Assembly (NCBI GenBank): GCA_964511945.1
Contig: CAZEHO010000001.1
Span: forward strand, 310,001-374,000
Source of the DNA: CAZEHO01 sp964511945
GTDB taxonomy: Bacteria > Actinomycetota > Acidimicrobiia > Spongiisociales > UBA11373
Reading direction: 5' to 3'
DNA length: 64,000 nt
Shown here: piece after piece, positions 1 to 9,100 of the stretch
Layout: every line of letters starts with the position of its first letter
Position numbering within the stretch: the first letter of the stretch is position 1
Program-made: the position numbers and the translations under genes
The notes under the pieces: model-generated
What the model was told of the DNA's origin: nothing
Databases searched by the model: none
Seen by the model: the letters and a program-made list of their open reading frames with translations, nothing else

Positions 1-179
1 ACGACACCCTCGTTTTCGAGCCGCGCCATAGCGTCACGCACCGTCGTTCGGCTGACCCCCAATTCGGCGGCCAGGTCCTGTTCTCCGGGGATGCGGCCGT
101 CCTCGAAGGCTCCCTGGAGGATCAGTTCCTTGATGTGCGCCCTGACTTGTTCAGTCAGTGTCGGATTGCGGGTGAGCAT
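1..179 (-). CDS. GntR-family transcriptional regulator, N-terminal part (cut by window edge)
   Basis: Reading the minus strand from an ATG at 179 gives about 60 residues of a GntR winged helix: a helix containing EQVRAHIKELI, then the typical IPGEQDLAAELGVSRTTVRDAM recognition region and LENEGVV as the wing. The rest, including the effector domain that would give the subfamily, lies left of the window. It is divergent from the carbamoyltransferase operon that begins about 110 bp away, and a FadR-type palindrome lies between them. It is therefore probably the local regulator of that catabolic operon, released by a pathway metabolite; this is inferred from layout. The family assignment is firm, the ligand unknown. 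Confidence 0.9.
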   Translation of the reverse strand, partial: MLTRNPTLTEQVRAHIKELILQGAFEDGRIPGEQDLAAELGVSRTTVRDAMARLENEGV

Positions 180-225
180 GGCTCTGGCCTTTGCCGGGTT
201 TTGCTATCCTAGAGGTTAGTCATAG

Positions 226-240
226 GGTTGTCCTACCACC
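226..240. promoter_or_regulatory. Candidate GntR/FadR-type operator
   Basis: The 15-bp imperfect palindrome GGTTGTCCTACCACC has 6-bp arms matching at five of six positions and fits the T-N-G-T-N3-A-C-N-A core of FadR-subfamily GntR operators at 228-238. It lies between a GntR gene and the operon start at 288. An upstream TTG at 228 that would extend the first gene lies inside this site, which argues for the later ATG as the true start. Confidence 0.5.
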
Positions 241-287
241 ATACGACTATGCAGATGAGCGTAGTCGGCACACGAAACGGAGCGAGC

Positions 288-1238
288 ATGAGGAGTTTCG
301 CGGGACGCGACATCCTGTCGCTGAAGGAGTTCGAGCGCGCCGAATTCGAGCACCTGTTCGAAATCGCTGATCGGCTCGAGCCGATTGCCAGGGAGCGTCG
401 CAACACCGATCTGCTGTCGCACAAGACGCTGGTGACCGCGTTCTATCAGCCTTCGACGCGGACCCGGCTGGCTCATGAGGCTGCGATGCATCGCCTCGGT
501 GGGCATGTGACGGGGTTCTCCGACGCCAAGATGACCCGGGCCGGCGACTTCTATCAGGAGTCGATCAAGGACACCGTGCACATGCTGGAGTACTACGGCG
601 ACGTCATCGTGATGCGTCACTTCCAGCAGGGTGCTCCGCGCGAGGCGGCGAAGTGGTCGTCTGTTCCCATCATCAACGCCGGTGACGGTTGGGGGGAGCA
701 TCCGACGCAGGTGCTCACGGACCTCTACACCATCACCAGGGAGATGGGCACCGTCGACGGGAAGCGGATCGTCTGTATCGGCGACCACCGCATGCGGACC
801 ATGCACTCTATCGGGTACGCCCTGAGCCAGTTCGACGCCGAGATGATCATCCTGGCGCCCAAAGAGATGTCACCCACCGATGAGTTCCTTGCCGAGTTGG
901 ACGAGAAGGGCACCGCGTGGCGGATCGTCGAGCACATCGACGACGTCATCGCTGAGGCCGACGTGCTCTACATGGAGCCCGTCGTACAGGCCGACTACAC
1001 CCAGTCACGCCAGGAACAGCAGCATGAGTACGGGCTGACTCCGGCGAACTACCAGATCACCAAGGACGTCATGAAGCGGGCTCCGGGCTCGTCGATCGTG
1101 CTCCACTCCCTGCCCCGCATGGATGAACTGCTTCCCGAGGTGGACCAGCTCAAGCACGCCCGCTACTGGCAAGAGGCTTACAACGGTGTTGTGATGAGGA
1201 TGGCGCTCTTGGCCACCATCCTCGGAGCCATGGAATAA
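288..1238 (+). CDS. PyrB-like carbamoyltransferase with altered active-site loop
   Basis: This 316-residue protein belongs to the aspartate/ornithine carbamoyltransferase family, which transfers a carbamoyl group between carbamoyl phosphate and an amine. The carbamoyl-phosphate motif QPSTRTR is near residue 55, HPTQ near 137, and LHSLPRMDE near 272, where canonical ATCase has HPLPRVDE. Overall similarity is to PyrB, but the loop that carries a Lys-Lys pair in E. coli PyrB reads TRAGDFYQE here and lacks it. The ATG at 288 was chosen because ACGGAG precedes it and it aligns with PyrB N-termini; in-frame starts at 228 and 249 are less likely. It heads a catabolic operon with a second carbamoyltransferase, so a degradative reaction on another carbamoylated amine is more likely than pyrimidine synthesis (inference). 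Confidence 0.8.
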   Translation: MRSFAGRDILSLKEFERAEFEHLFEIADRLEPIARERRNTDLLSHKTLVTAFYQPSTRTRLAHEAAMHRLGGHVTGFSDAKMTRAGDFYQESIKDTVHMLEYYGDVIVMRHFQQGAPREAAKWSSVPIINAGDGWGEHPTQVLTDLYTITREMGTVDGKRIVCIGDHRMRTMHSIGYALSQFDAEMIILAPKEMSPTDEFLAELDEKGTAWRIVEHIDDVIAEADVLYMEPVVQADYTQSRQEQQHEYGLTPANYQITKDVMKRAPGSSIVLHSLPRMDELLPEVDQLKHARYWQEAYNGVVMRMALLATILGAME

Positions 1239-1252
1239 CGGAGGTCGAATCG

Positions 1253-2227
1253 ATGCAGACGTATCTCCACGGGCGGGACATGATCACCACCCAGGAGTGG
1301 ACGAAGGACGAACTCGACACGGTTATCGACGTGGCGCTGGATCTGAAGCGCCGCCGGGCCCTCGGCGAGGACCACGCGCTGCTGCGCGACAAGGTGCTGG
1401 CGATGCTGTTCTTCTTCTCGAGCACCCGTACCCGGGCCTCGTTCGAGGCCGGGATGGCGCAACTCGGTGGGCATGCCATGTTCCTGGATTCGACGACGAC
1501 CCAGATCGGCCACGGTGACACGTGGAAGGAGATCGGGGAGATCCTCGGTCGCTACAACGACGGCATCGCCATCCGTCAGGTCGACTGGGGGATCGGAAAC
1601 CAGTACATCCGCGCCGTCGCCGAGGCGTCACGCACTCCGGTGCTGAACATGCAGTGCGATCAGTTCCACCCGTTCCAGGCGCTGGCGGATCTGTTGACGA
1701 TCATCGAGCAGAAGGGCGATCCTTCGAAGCTCACGATCAACATGAGTTACGCCTATGCGGCGTCGTATCAGAAGCCGATCTCGGTGGCGCAGTCGGTCAT
1801 CCTGCTGATGACCCGCTACGGAGCCAACGTCCGGCTGACCCGCCCGCCGGAGTTCAAGCTGATGCCCGAGGTCGTCGCGCAGGCCGAGGAGAACGCCAGG
1901 GCGTCGCACGGCAGCTTCGAGGTCGTCGAGGACTTCGAGGAGGGCATGGCCGGGGCCGATGTGGTCTACGCCAAGGCCTGGGGTTCCATGCTGACCACTT
2001 CGGATCATGAGGAGTCGAAGAAGATCTCCGACCGCTACACCGATTGGATCGTCGACCCCCGGCGCATGGAGATGGCCGATCCCGACGCCATCTACATGCA
2101 CCCGCTGCCGGCCGATCGCAACATCGAGGTAGCCGACGCGGTCATCGACGGCGGCTGGAGCAGGGTCTACGACCAGGCCGAGAACCGGCTCCATGCCCAG
2201 AAGGCCGTGATGGCGCTCACGATGTGA
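1253..2227 (+). CDS. ygeW: YgeW-type knotted carbamoyltransferase
   Basis: 324 residues. It carries the carbamoyl-phosphate loop FFFSSTRTR (about residues 53-61), QFHPFQ (about 136-141) and MHPLPADR (about 282). Stretches such as YAASYQKPISVAQ, LMTRYGANV and GADVVYAKAWGS follow E. coli YgeW rather than ornithine or N-acetylornithine enzymes, although it is shorter than YgeW (about 396 residues). YgeW is a knotted carbamoyltransferase of the purine/urate-related yge-ygf gene set. A strong GGAGG lies 8 nt before the ATG, 14 bp after the PyrB-like stop, and the next gene overlaps its stop codon. The substrate is not readable from sequence. Confidence 0.85.
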   Translation: MQTYLHGRDMITTQEWTKDELDTVIDVALDLKRRRALGEDHALLRDKVLAMLFFFSSTRTRASFEAGMAQLGGHAMFLDSTTTQIGHGDTWKEIGEILGRYNDGIAIRQVDWGIGNQYIRAVAEASRTPVLNMQCDQFHPFQALADLLTIIEQKGDPSKLTINMSYAYAASYQKPISVAQSVILLMTRYGANVRLTRPPEFKLMPEVVAQAEENARASHGSFEVVEDFEEGMAGADVVYAKAWGSMLTTSDHEESKKISDRYTDWIVDPRRMEMADPDAIYMHPLPADRNIEVADAVIDGGWSRVYDQAENRLHAQKAVMALTM

Positions 2228-3489
2228 TGACAGATCACGTTCTACATCTCAGCTGCATGATCTGCGGCGCGACCTACGCGCCCGAAGATGTCGAATACGT
2301 CTGTCCCGGCCATGGCGCCGACGGCATCCTCGATGTCATCTACGACTACGACCTCATCGGGTCGAGGGTCGGGCGGGATGACCCGGCGGCGTCGTTCGAC
2401 CGGGGGATGTGGCGGTTCCGGCCGCTCCTCCCGGTGGATGCGCAGGCGCCGGTGCCCCCGCTGTTGGTGGGCGACACGCCGATCGTCGATTCGCCCCGGC
2501 TGGCGGCGCTGGCAGGAGTGAAGCGGCTGTGGGTGAAGGACGACGGGCGCCAGCCGACGGCGTCGCTGAAGGATCGGGCCTCCGCTATGGCGGTGGTGAA
2601 GGCCGGCGAACGTGATGCCGGAATCATCACCACCGCTTCCACCGGCAACGCCGCGGCGGCCCTCAGCGGGTTGTGCGCGTCGGTGGGACGCCCCAACGTG
2701 ATCTTCGTCCCGGCCACCGCTCCGGAGGGCAAGGTTGCCCAATTGCTCAACTACGGGTCGACGGTGATGCTGGTCGAGGGCACGTACGGCGATGCGTTCG
2801 ATCTCTGCATGGAGGCCGCGGCCACCTTCGGGTGGTACAACCGCAACACCGGCTTCAACCCCTACATGAGCGAAGGGAAGAAGACCGTGTCGTTCGAGAT
2901 CGCCGAGCAACTCCACTGGGAGGCCCCCGACGTTGTCGCCGTCAGTGTCGGCGACGGGTGCATCATCGGTGGGGTCTACAAGGGTTTCCACGACCTGGTT
3001 CGGCTGGGCTGGATCGATCGGATGCCGCGGTTGATCGGTGTGCAGGCCGCCGGGAGCAACTTCCTCGCCGAGGCCTGGGAGCACCACGAGGACGTGCTCA
3101 CCAAAGACCCGATCGACGCCCGGACCGTCGCCGACAGCATCAGCGCTGAACTGCCGCGCGATCGGTTGAAAGCGATGCGGGCGGTGGTGTCGAGCGGCGG
3201 CGCCTTCGTGACCGTGACCGACGAGCAGATCCTGGCCGCGATGCCGGAGATGGCTCGCAACAGCGGCGTCTTCGGCGAGCCGGCCGGCGCCGCATCGTGG
3301 GCCGGGATCCGCGCCGCAGCCGATTCCGGATTGGTGGGCCCGAACGACCGAGTGGTCGCACTGAACACCGGCAGCGGCCTCAAGGACGTTGCCTCGGCGA
3401 TGCGGGCGGCCGGCACCTCCGGCAACGAACCGAAACGAATCACCCCCGACCTCGACGCGGTGGCGCGTGTGGTCGCCGGACTGGAGTAG
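2227..3489 (+). CDS. Threonine-synthase-like PLP enzyme with N-terminal zinc ribbon
   Basis: 420-residue fold-type II PLP enzyme. An N-terminal ribbon has Cys10, Cys13, Cys26 and His29, as in many threonine-synthase relatives. The PLP lysine sits in TASLKDRAS (about residue 114), with a phosphate-binding loop STGNAAAAL (about 138-146). The start ATG overlaps the ygeW stop (TGATG), which implies translational coupling; longer in-frame reading upstream is a shadow of ygeW. The operon context (two carbamoyltransferases, SsnA, YgfK) speaks against threonine biosynthesis and for a lyase or deaminase acting on a carbamoyl- or diamino-acid, the slot that YgeX (diaminopropionate ammonia-lyase) fills in the enterobacterial cluster. 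That functional comparison is inference. Confidence 0.8.
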   Translation: MTDHVLHLSCMICGATYAPEDVEYVCPGHGADGILDVIYDYDLIGSRVGRDDPAASFDRGMWRFRPLLPVDAQAPVPPLLVGDTPIVDSPRLAALAGVKRLWVKDDGRQPTASLKDRASAMAVVKAGERDAGIITTASTGNAAAALSGLCASVGRPNVIFVPATAPEGKVAQLLNYGSTVMLVEGTYGDAFDLCMEAAATFGWYNRNTGFNPYMSEGKKTVSFEIAEQLHWEAPDVVAVSVGDGCIIGGVYKGFHDLVRLGWIDRMPRLIGVQAAGSNFLAEAWEHHEDVLTKDPIDARTVADSISAELPRDRLKAMRAVVSSGGAFVTVTDEQILAAMPEMARNSGVFGEPAGAASWAGIRAAADSGLVGPNDRVVALNTGSGLKDVASAMRAAGTSGNEPKRITPDLDAVARVVAGLE

Positions 3490-3491
3490 TC

Positions 3492-4949
3492 ATGATTGAT
3501 TTGAGTGTGGATTCTGAGGTGTTGGGTCGGACGGTGGAGCGGGCTCGGGGTCGGCGTATTGTTTTGCCGACGTTTGCTCAGATGCGTGATCCGTCGTTGG
3601 TTCCTGCCGGGATTGTGGATGGGTTGGCGGCGGTGGGTTTGTGGGATTTGGATCCGTTGAATTTGTGGCGGATTACGTGGCATAACGAGCCTAAGCCGTC
3701 GGGTGGTGGGTTTGGGTCGGTGAACTTTGTGGAGTTTCCTTCTGAGTTGACTGGGGTGGATGCCCGGATTGTTGGGTTGGTGGGGAAGTGGTTCCCGACG
3801 GGTGCTCACAAGGTGGGTGCGGCGTATGGGTGTCTGACGCCGCGTCTGGTGACGGGCCAGTTTGATCCGACGTCGCAGAAGGCGGTGTGGCCGTCGACGG
3901 GGAACTATTGCCGGGGTGGTGCTTACGACTCGGCGCTGTTGGCGTGTGATTCGGTGGCGATCTTGCCGGAGGGGATGAGCAAGGAGCGCTTTGAGTGGCT
4001 GGCGACGGTTGCCGGTGAGGTGATTAAGACTCCGGGTTCGGAGAGCAACGTTAAGGAGATCTTTGATAAGTGTTGGGAGTTGCGGCGTTCTGGGGAGGAC
4101 GTGGTGATTTTCAACCAGTTCGACGAGTTTGGGAACTATCTGTGGCATTACGCGGTGACTGGGCCGGCGATGGTGGAGGTGCTTGAGTCGGTGATGGGGG
4201 AGGGGGATCGGTTTGCTGGACTGTTTGCTACTACCGGGTCGGCTGGGACGATTGCTTCGGGTGATTACCTGAAGCAGCGGTACCCGACTTCGGTGATTGG
4301 GGCTGGGGAGGCTCTGCAGTGTCCAACGATGCTGCTCAACGGGTTCGGGGCGCATCGGATTGAGGGGATTGGCGATAAGCATGTTCCGTGGATTCACAAC
4401 ATGGGTAACACCGATGTGGTTGTGGCTCTTGATGATGAGGCACCGATGCAGTTGATGCGTCTGTTCAATGAGCCGGCTGGTGTTGACTATCTCGCCAAGC
4501 AGGGGATTTCGGGCGACTTGTTGGAGCATTTGCCGGAGTTGGGGATCAGTGGGATTGGGAATCTGTTGGGCGCCGTCAAGATGGCGAAGTACTACGAGAT
4601 GAGTAGCAGTGATGTGATGGTCGTGGTGCTGACCGACTCGATGGATATGTATTCGAGCCGGATCGATGAGGCCCGGGAAGATGGGGGGCCCTTTGGTGAG
4701 GTTGAGGCTGCTGTGGCGTGGCATCGTCACTTGTTGGGCCAGTCGGTCGACTTTGTCGGTGAGTTGGGGTACTGGGACCGCAAGCGGGTCCACAACCTGA
4801 AGTATTTCACCTGGGTGGAGCAGCAGGGCAAGAGCGCCGAGGAACTCGATGCCCAGTGGGATCCCGCCTACTGGACCCAGATCCAGTCGCTGGTACCCCA
4901 GATCGACGAACTGATCGAAGCGTTCAACCAGAAGACGGGACTGATCTAG
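3492..4949 (+). CDS. Second fold-type II PLP-dependent enzyme, unknown substrate
   Basis: 485 residues. The PLP lysine is in PTGAHKVGAAYG (about residue 107), the substrate loop in STGNYCRGGAYDS (about 135), and a Gly/Ser-rich ATTGSAGTIASGDYLKQ segment resembles cysteine-synthase-type folds. It is longer than cysteine synthase or YgeX and I do not recognise a characterised family. It begins 2 nt after the previous stop. Codon use is very unlike its neighbours for roughly the first 1.2 kb: third positions are mostly G or T (many TTG, GGT, GTG, GAT codons), while the last 200 bp return to the C/G-ending style of the rest of the operon. This suggests a mosaic origin. It probably works in tandem with the threonine-synthase-like enzyme before it. 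Confidence 0.8.
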   Translation: MIDLSVDSEVLGRTVERARGRRIVLPTFAQMRDPSLVPAGIVDGLAAVGLWDLDPLNLWRITWHNEPKPSGGGFGSVNFVEFPSELTGVDARIVGLVGKWFPTGAHKVGAAYGCLTPRLVTGQFDPTSQKAVWPSTGNYCRGGAYDSALLACDSVAILPEGMSKERFEWLATVAGEVIKTPGSESNVKEIFDKCWELRRSGEDVVIFNQFDEFGNYLWHYAVTGPAMVEVLESVMGEGDRFAGLFATTGSAGTIASGDYLKQRYPTSVIGAGEALQCPTMLLNGFGAHRIEGIGDKHVPWIHNMGNTDVVVALDDEAPMQLMRLFNEPAGVDYLAKQGISGDLLEHLPELGISGIGNLLGAVKMAKYYEMSSSDVMVVVLTDSMDMYSSRIDEAREDGGPFGEVEAAVAWHRHLLGQSVDFVGELGYWDRKRVHNLKYFTWVEQQGKSAEELDAQWDPAYWTQIQSLVPQIDELIEAFNQKTGLI

Positions 4950-4974
4950 GCCGGCTTCGCCGGCCGGCGATCAG
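4941..4974. terminator. Strong hairpin at end of PLP gene
   Basis: GGCCGGC-TTC-GCCGGCC forms a perfect 7-bp stem at 4949-4965, and CTGATC/GATCAG (4941-4946 with 4969-4974) can extend it. There is no T-run. It overlaps the stop codon and may attenuate or process the transcript before ssnA rather than end it. Confidence 0.45.
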
Positions 4975-4980
4975 AAGTCA

Positions 4981-5007
4981 GATCTCTGATCTCTGATCTC
5001 TGATCTC
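4981..5007. repeat. GATCTCT heptad tandem repeat
   Basis: Nearly four perfect copies of the 7-bp unit GATCTCT lie in the 131-bp gap between the PLP gene and ssnA. The same unit occurs in an unrelated intergenic gap at 58667-58680, so it is a dispersed intergenic repeat and not part of this operon's coding sequence. Confidence 0.8.
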
Positions 5008-5080
5008 GGTCCCCGTGCCGAATCCCCGGGCAGATCGAACCCATCGGGGTAGTTTGAGATCACGATCACCGGGAGGCTTC

Positions 5081-6103
5081 ATGACGGCAACGACGCCCGG
5101 GATGGTGTGTGCTCACCATCACCTCTACTCGGCCCTGGCCAGGGGGATGCCGGCACCGCCGAAGACGCCGACCGATTTCCAGGAGATCTTGGAGCAGATC
5201 TGGTGGCGGCTCGACACTGCACTCGATCTCGACATGATCTACTGGTCGGCCAAGCTGGGCGCCCTTGAGGCCCTCGAGCAGGGGACGACTGCGATCGTCG
5301 ACCACCATGAGTCGCCGAATGCGATCGAGGGGTCGCTCGATGCGATCTCCGCGGCCTGTGCCGATGTCGGCGTCAAGGTGGTGTGTGCCTACGGGGTGAC
5401 CGACCGCCACGGTCACGACGGGGCCCTCCGCGGACTGGAAGAGAACCGCCGGTTCCTCGAAGCGGGTGGCCGCGGACTCGTCGGGATCCACGCCGCGTTC
5501 ACCTGCGAAGACTCGACGCTGGAGGCCGCGGCGCAGTTGGCTTCCGACCTCGATGCCGGGGTCCATATTCACGTTGCCGAGGGGATTGGGGACGTCGACG
5601 CACCCCGGCGGCTCCACGGTCTGGTGGGGGACGACTGGCTGCTGGCGCATTGTGTGAACCTGCCGACCGATCACACCCTGCCCGGCACGATCCTCCACAA
5701 CCCGATGTCGAACCTGAACAACGCGGTGGGGTACGCCGATCCCCGCCGGTTCTTCCAGCCGGTGGCGCTGGGGACCGACGGCATCGGGGCCAACATGATC
5801 GAGACGTTCCGGCTCGCCTATGTGATGCACCGGGCGGTCGATGTGACCGCAACACCCGATACCGCATGGTCCTGGCTGGAAACGGGATGGGATCTGGTGC
5901 CGGAGGCCCGTAACGATGAGGTGACCTGGTCGTACGACCCGATGGATCCGTGGCATATTGCGTTCACGCCGGGGATCCGCCCGCTGGAGATCAAGGTCGA
6001 CGGTGAGGTGGTGTTCACCGATGGTGCGCCGACGAGGGTCGACGCTGCGGAGATTCGAGCGAAGGCGGCCGAGCAGGCGGTTCGGTTGCACGCGTTGTTG
6101 TAG
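5081..6103 (+). CDS. ssnA: SsnA-type amidohydrolase lacking the N-terminal domain
   Basis: 340-residue metal-dependent hydrolase of the SsnA/TrzN-like amidohydrolase family. Metal ligands are visible: CAHHHLYS (residues 10-17, giving HxH), HIHVAEG (about 164), LAHCVNL and the catalytic Asp in LGTDGIGAN (about 231). YSALARGM, HVAEG and NPMSNLNNAVGYA are SsnA-like. SsnA proteins are about 440 residues and begin with a roughly 60-residue beta-sandwich segment; here the ORF starts almost directly at the HxH strand and the 130 bp upstream do not encode the missing part. A GGGAGG 5 nt before ATG 5081 supports this start. The C-terminal sandwich half (IKVDGEVVFTDG) is kept. SsnA is linked to selenium-dependent hydroxylases and urate breakdown; its exact reaction is unsettled. 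Confidence 0.82.
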   Translation: MTATTPGMVCAHHHLYSALARGMPAPPKTPTDFQEILEQIWWRLDTALDLDMIYWSAKLGALEALEQGTTAIVDHHESPNAIEGSLDAISAACADVGVKVVCAYGVTDRHGHDGALRGLEENRRFLEAGGRGLVGIHAAFTCEDSTLEAAAQLASDLDAGVHIHVAEGIGDVDAPRRLHGLVGDDWLLAHCVNLPTDHTLPGTILHNPMSNLNNAVGYADPRRFFQPVALGTDGIGANMIETFRLAYVMHRAVDVTATPDTAWSWLETGWDLVPEARNDEVTWSYDPMDPWHIAFTPGIRPLEIKVDGEVVFTDGAPTRVDAAEIRAKAAEQAVRLHALL

Positions 6104-6114
6104 AGGGGAGCAGG

Positions 6115-9100
6115 ATGTCCGATCGTTTCCATCCCATCTCGATGGAGGACCTGACGGCTTGGGTCTTCACCGAATTGGAGGAGAAGAACTCGATCTTCGG
6201 GATTCCCCGCGAGTTGTTCTTCGACCCCAAGGCGAATGCCCGGTTCGGGTTGGAAGTGTATGGGCAGCCGCTGGAGAGCCCGTTCGGGGTTGCCGCCGGC
6301 CCGCATACCCAGATGGCGCAGAACCTGATCGTGGCCTGGCTGGTGGGTGCCCGCTTCCTTGAGCTGAAGACCGTCCAGACACTCGATGAGCTGGATGTCA
6401 ACAAGCCGTGTATCGACATCGAGGACGAGGGTTACAACGTCGAGTGGTCACAGGAGTTGAAGGTCTACGAGTCGTTCGACGAGTACCTGCGGGCCTGGGT
6501 GCTGATCCATGCGCTGCATCGGCGTCTCGGATTCCCGGGAGAGCGGCCGGGGATGATCTTCAACATGAGCGTCGGCTACAACCTCGAAGGGATGCTGAAG
6601 CCGAACGTTCAGTGGTTCTTCGACACCATGGACGATGCGTCGGCCTATCTGGATTCCTACGTGGACATCGTTGCCGGCCATGCGCCGGAGATCCGCGACA
6701 TTGACGTGCCGGCGCGACTGTCGGACAACATCACGCTGTCGACGATGCACGGGTGTCCGCCTGATGAGATCGAGAGCATCGTCACCTATCTGATCAATGA
6801 GCGGGGACTGCACACCAGTGTGAAGTGCAATCCGACGCTGCTCGGGGCGGATCGGGTGCGGGGCATCCTCGATCAGTTGGGGTTCGACGATGTGCCGGTG
6901 CCGGATGAGGCGTTCGGGCACGACCTGAAGTGGGTAGACGCGGTGCCGATGTTCCACAACCTGCGCCGCCTGGCCCGGGCCAAGGGCGTGACCTTCGGGG
7001 TCAAGCTGTCGAACACGCTGGAGGTGGAGAACTGGCGCACCGTGTTCTCCGACGACGACATGATGTATCTGTCGGGGCGGGCGCTGCATCCGATCACCAC
7101 CAACTTGGCGTTGCGGCTGGCCGAGGAGTACCGGGGCGACCTGCTGATGTCGTTCGCCGGCGGAGCCGACTGCTTCAACGTTCCCGACCTGCTCCGTTCC
7201 GGGCTGACCACAGTGACGGTCTGTTCGGATCTGCTGAAGTCGGGCGGGTATCTCCGCCTCCCGCAGTACTTCGAGGCCACCGGTCTGGCGATGGACGCCG
7301 TCGGAGCGGCCGATCTATCCGAGTTCACCTGCCGGAGTGCGGTGACGGATTCCGGTCTGGCTGAGTTCGGGCCGGTGCTGCACCGCACGCTGATGGTCGA
7401 TTCGGGCCTGGATCTGTCCATCGAGCAGTGCTGGGCACTGTCGGATTACCTGGCCGGCCACGACGACCCGACATGTGAGTCGGTCGAAGTGTGGGCTGCC
7501 GACCAGGGTTTGGATCGGGAGCGGGCCGCCGAGTTGGCGGCGATCGTGCCCCGGGTCCTGGCCCGCCTCAACCTGCGGGCATACGGGGCGGCGGTGCGTT
7601 CCGAGTGGAGGTATCGGAAGGGTTCGTTCGATACGGCGCATTCGAAGACCGCGCGAGAGTTGCATCTGTTCGATTGCATCGAGGCGCCGTGCGTCGATGA
7701 GTGCCCGGTGGATCAGAACGTTCCCGAGTACATGCGCCTGGTTCGTGAGGGCAAGCTCGACGAGGCAGTGCGGATCACCCGGGGCGACAACCCGATCCCG
7801 TCCATCCTGGGCCACGTGTGTGACCACCTGTGCGAGCACACCTGCATCCGCACCCACTACGACGAACCGCTCGCCATCCGGGAGATGAAGCGCTTCATCA
7901 TGTCCCAGGAGATCGACCCGGCACCCCCGGCCCGCGACACGGCACCACCGCACAAAGTTGCCGTGATCGGCGCCGGGCCCGCCGGGATTGCCGCAAGTGC
8001 CGAGCTGACGGCTGCCGGGCGTGAGGTGACGGTGTTCGAGCGGCACCCGTATGCCGGTGGCATGGTGGGCGGGGCGATCCCCACCTACCGGCTGCCGCAG
8101 GCCAAGATCGATCAGGACATGACGATCCTGGAGCGGCTCGGTGTCGAGGTCCGATACGGGATGGAGGCCGGGGTCGACTTCACCCTCGATGGGCTGCGCG
8201 ACGACGGGTACGGGTCGATCGTCGTTGCGGTCGGCGCCCAGTTGGCCAAGACGCTGGGGCTCCCCGGTGAGGACGCCGGCGGCATCGTCGATGGGATCAG
8301 CTTCCTCCGTTCGATCCGCGAGAACGACCCGATGACGATCGGCAAGCGGGTGGCGGTCATCGGTGCGGGCGACACCGCGATGGATTGCGCCCGGAGCGCA
8401 TGGCGGCTCGGCAGCGAAGTCGCCATCGTCTACCGCCGCACCATCGATCAGATGCCCGCCGACCGTGAAGAGGTCCGGGCGCTGCTGGAAGAGGGCATCG
8501 AGGTCGTAGAGCTGGCCAAGCCGGTTTCATTGCACCTCGAGGACGGCAATCTTGCCGGGCTGGTCTGCACCCGCATGGAGTTCCGTGGCGAACGTGATTC
8601 GTCGGGTCGCAAGATCCCCTTCGAGGTCGAGGGCTCGGAGTTCGAGCTGCCGTTCGACACCATGCTGCTGGCGATCAGCCAGCACTCGGTGCTCGACTTC
8701 TTCGGCGACGACATGCCGGAACTCACCGATCGGGGCTACCTCCAGACCGACCCGGAGACGCTGGAGACCTCGCTGCGGGACGTGTATGCCGGCGGTGATG
8801 TCGGCCGCTACGGGCCGTCGTCGATCGTCAAGGCCGCAGCCGACGGCAAACGGATGGCACAGTCCATCCTCGGACGGGTTCGGGCCGAAGGGTTGGGGCC
8901 GCACACCCTTCCGGACGATCGGATCGGGCTGCTGGCACGGCGGGCGCATCGCGAGTACCGGGTTCCGGTGCGAGAGACCCCGTTGGCGGAGCGGCGCAGC
9001 TTCGAGGAGACCCTGTTCACCTACAGCCTCGAAGAGGCCCAGGCCGAAGCATCCCGGTGCCTCGATTGCGATCAGATGTGCAGCATCTGCGTCGGGGTCT

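Noticed and set aside
288..1238. Housekeeping pyrimidine-biosynthesis aspartate carbamoyltransferase
   Set aside because: No other pyr genes are adjacent, the 80s loop lysines are missing and the operon is that of a YgeW/SsnA/YgfK pathway.
2227..3489. Dedicated threonine synthase of amino-acid biosynthesis
   Set aside because: No hom or thrB nearby; it is coupled to ygeW and a second PLP enzyme, so a catabolic role is more likely.
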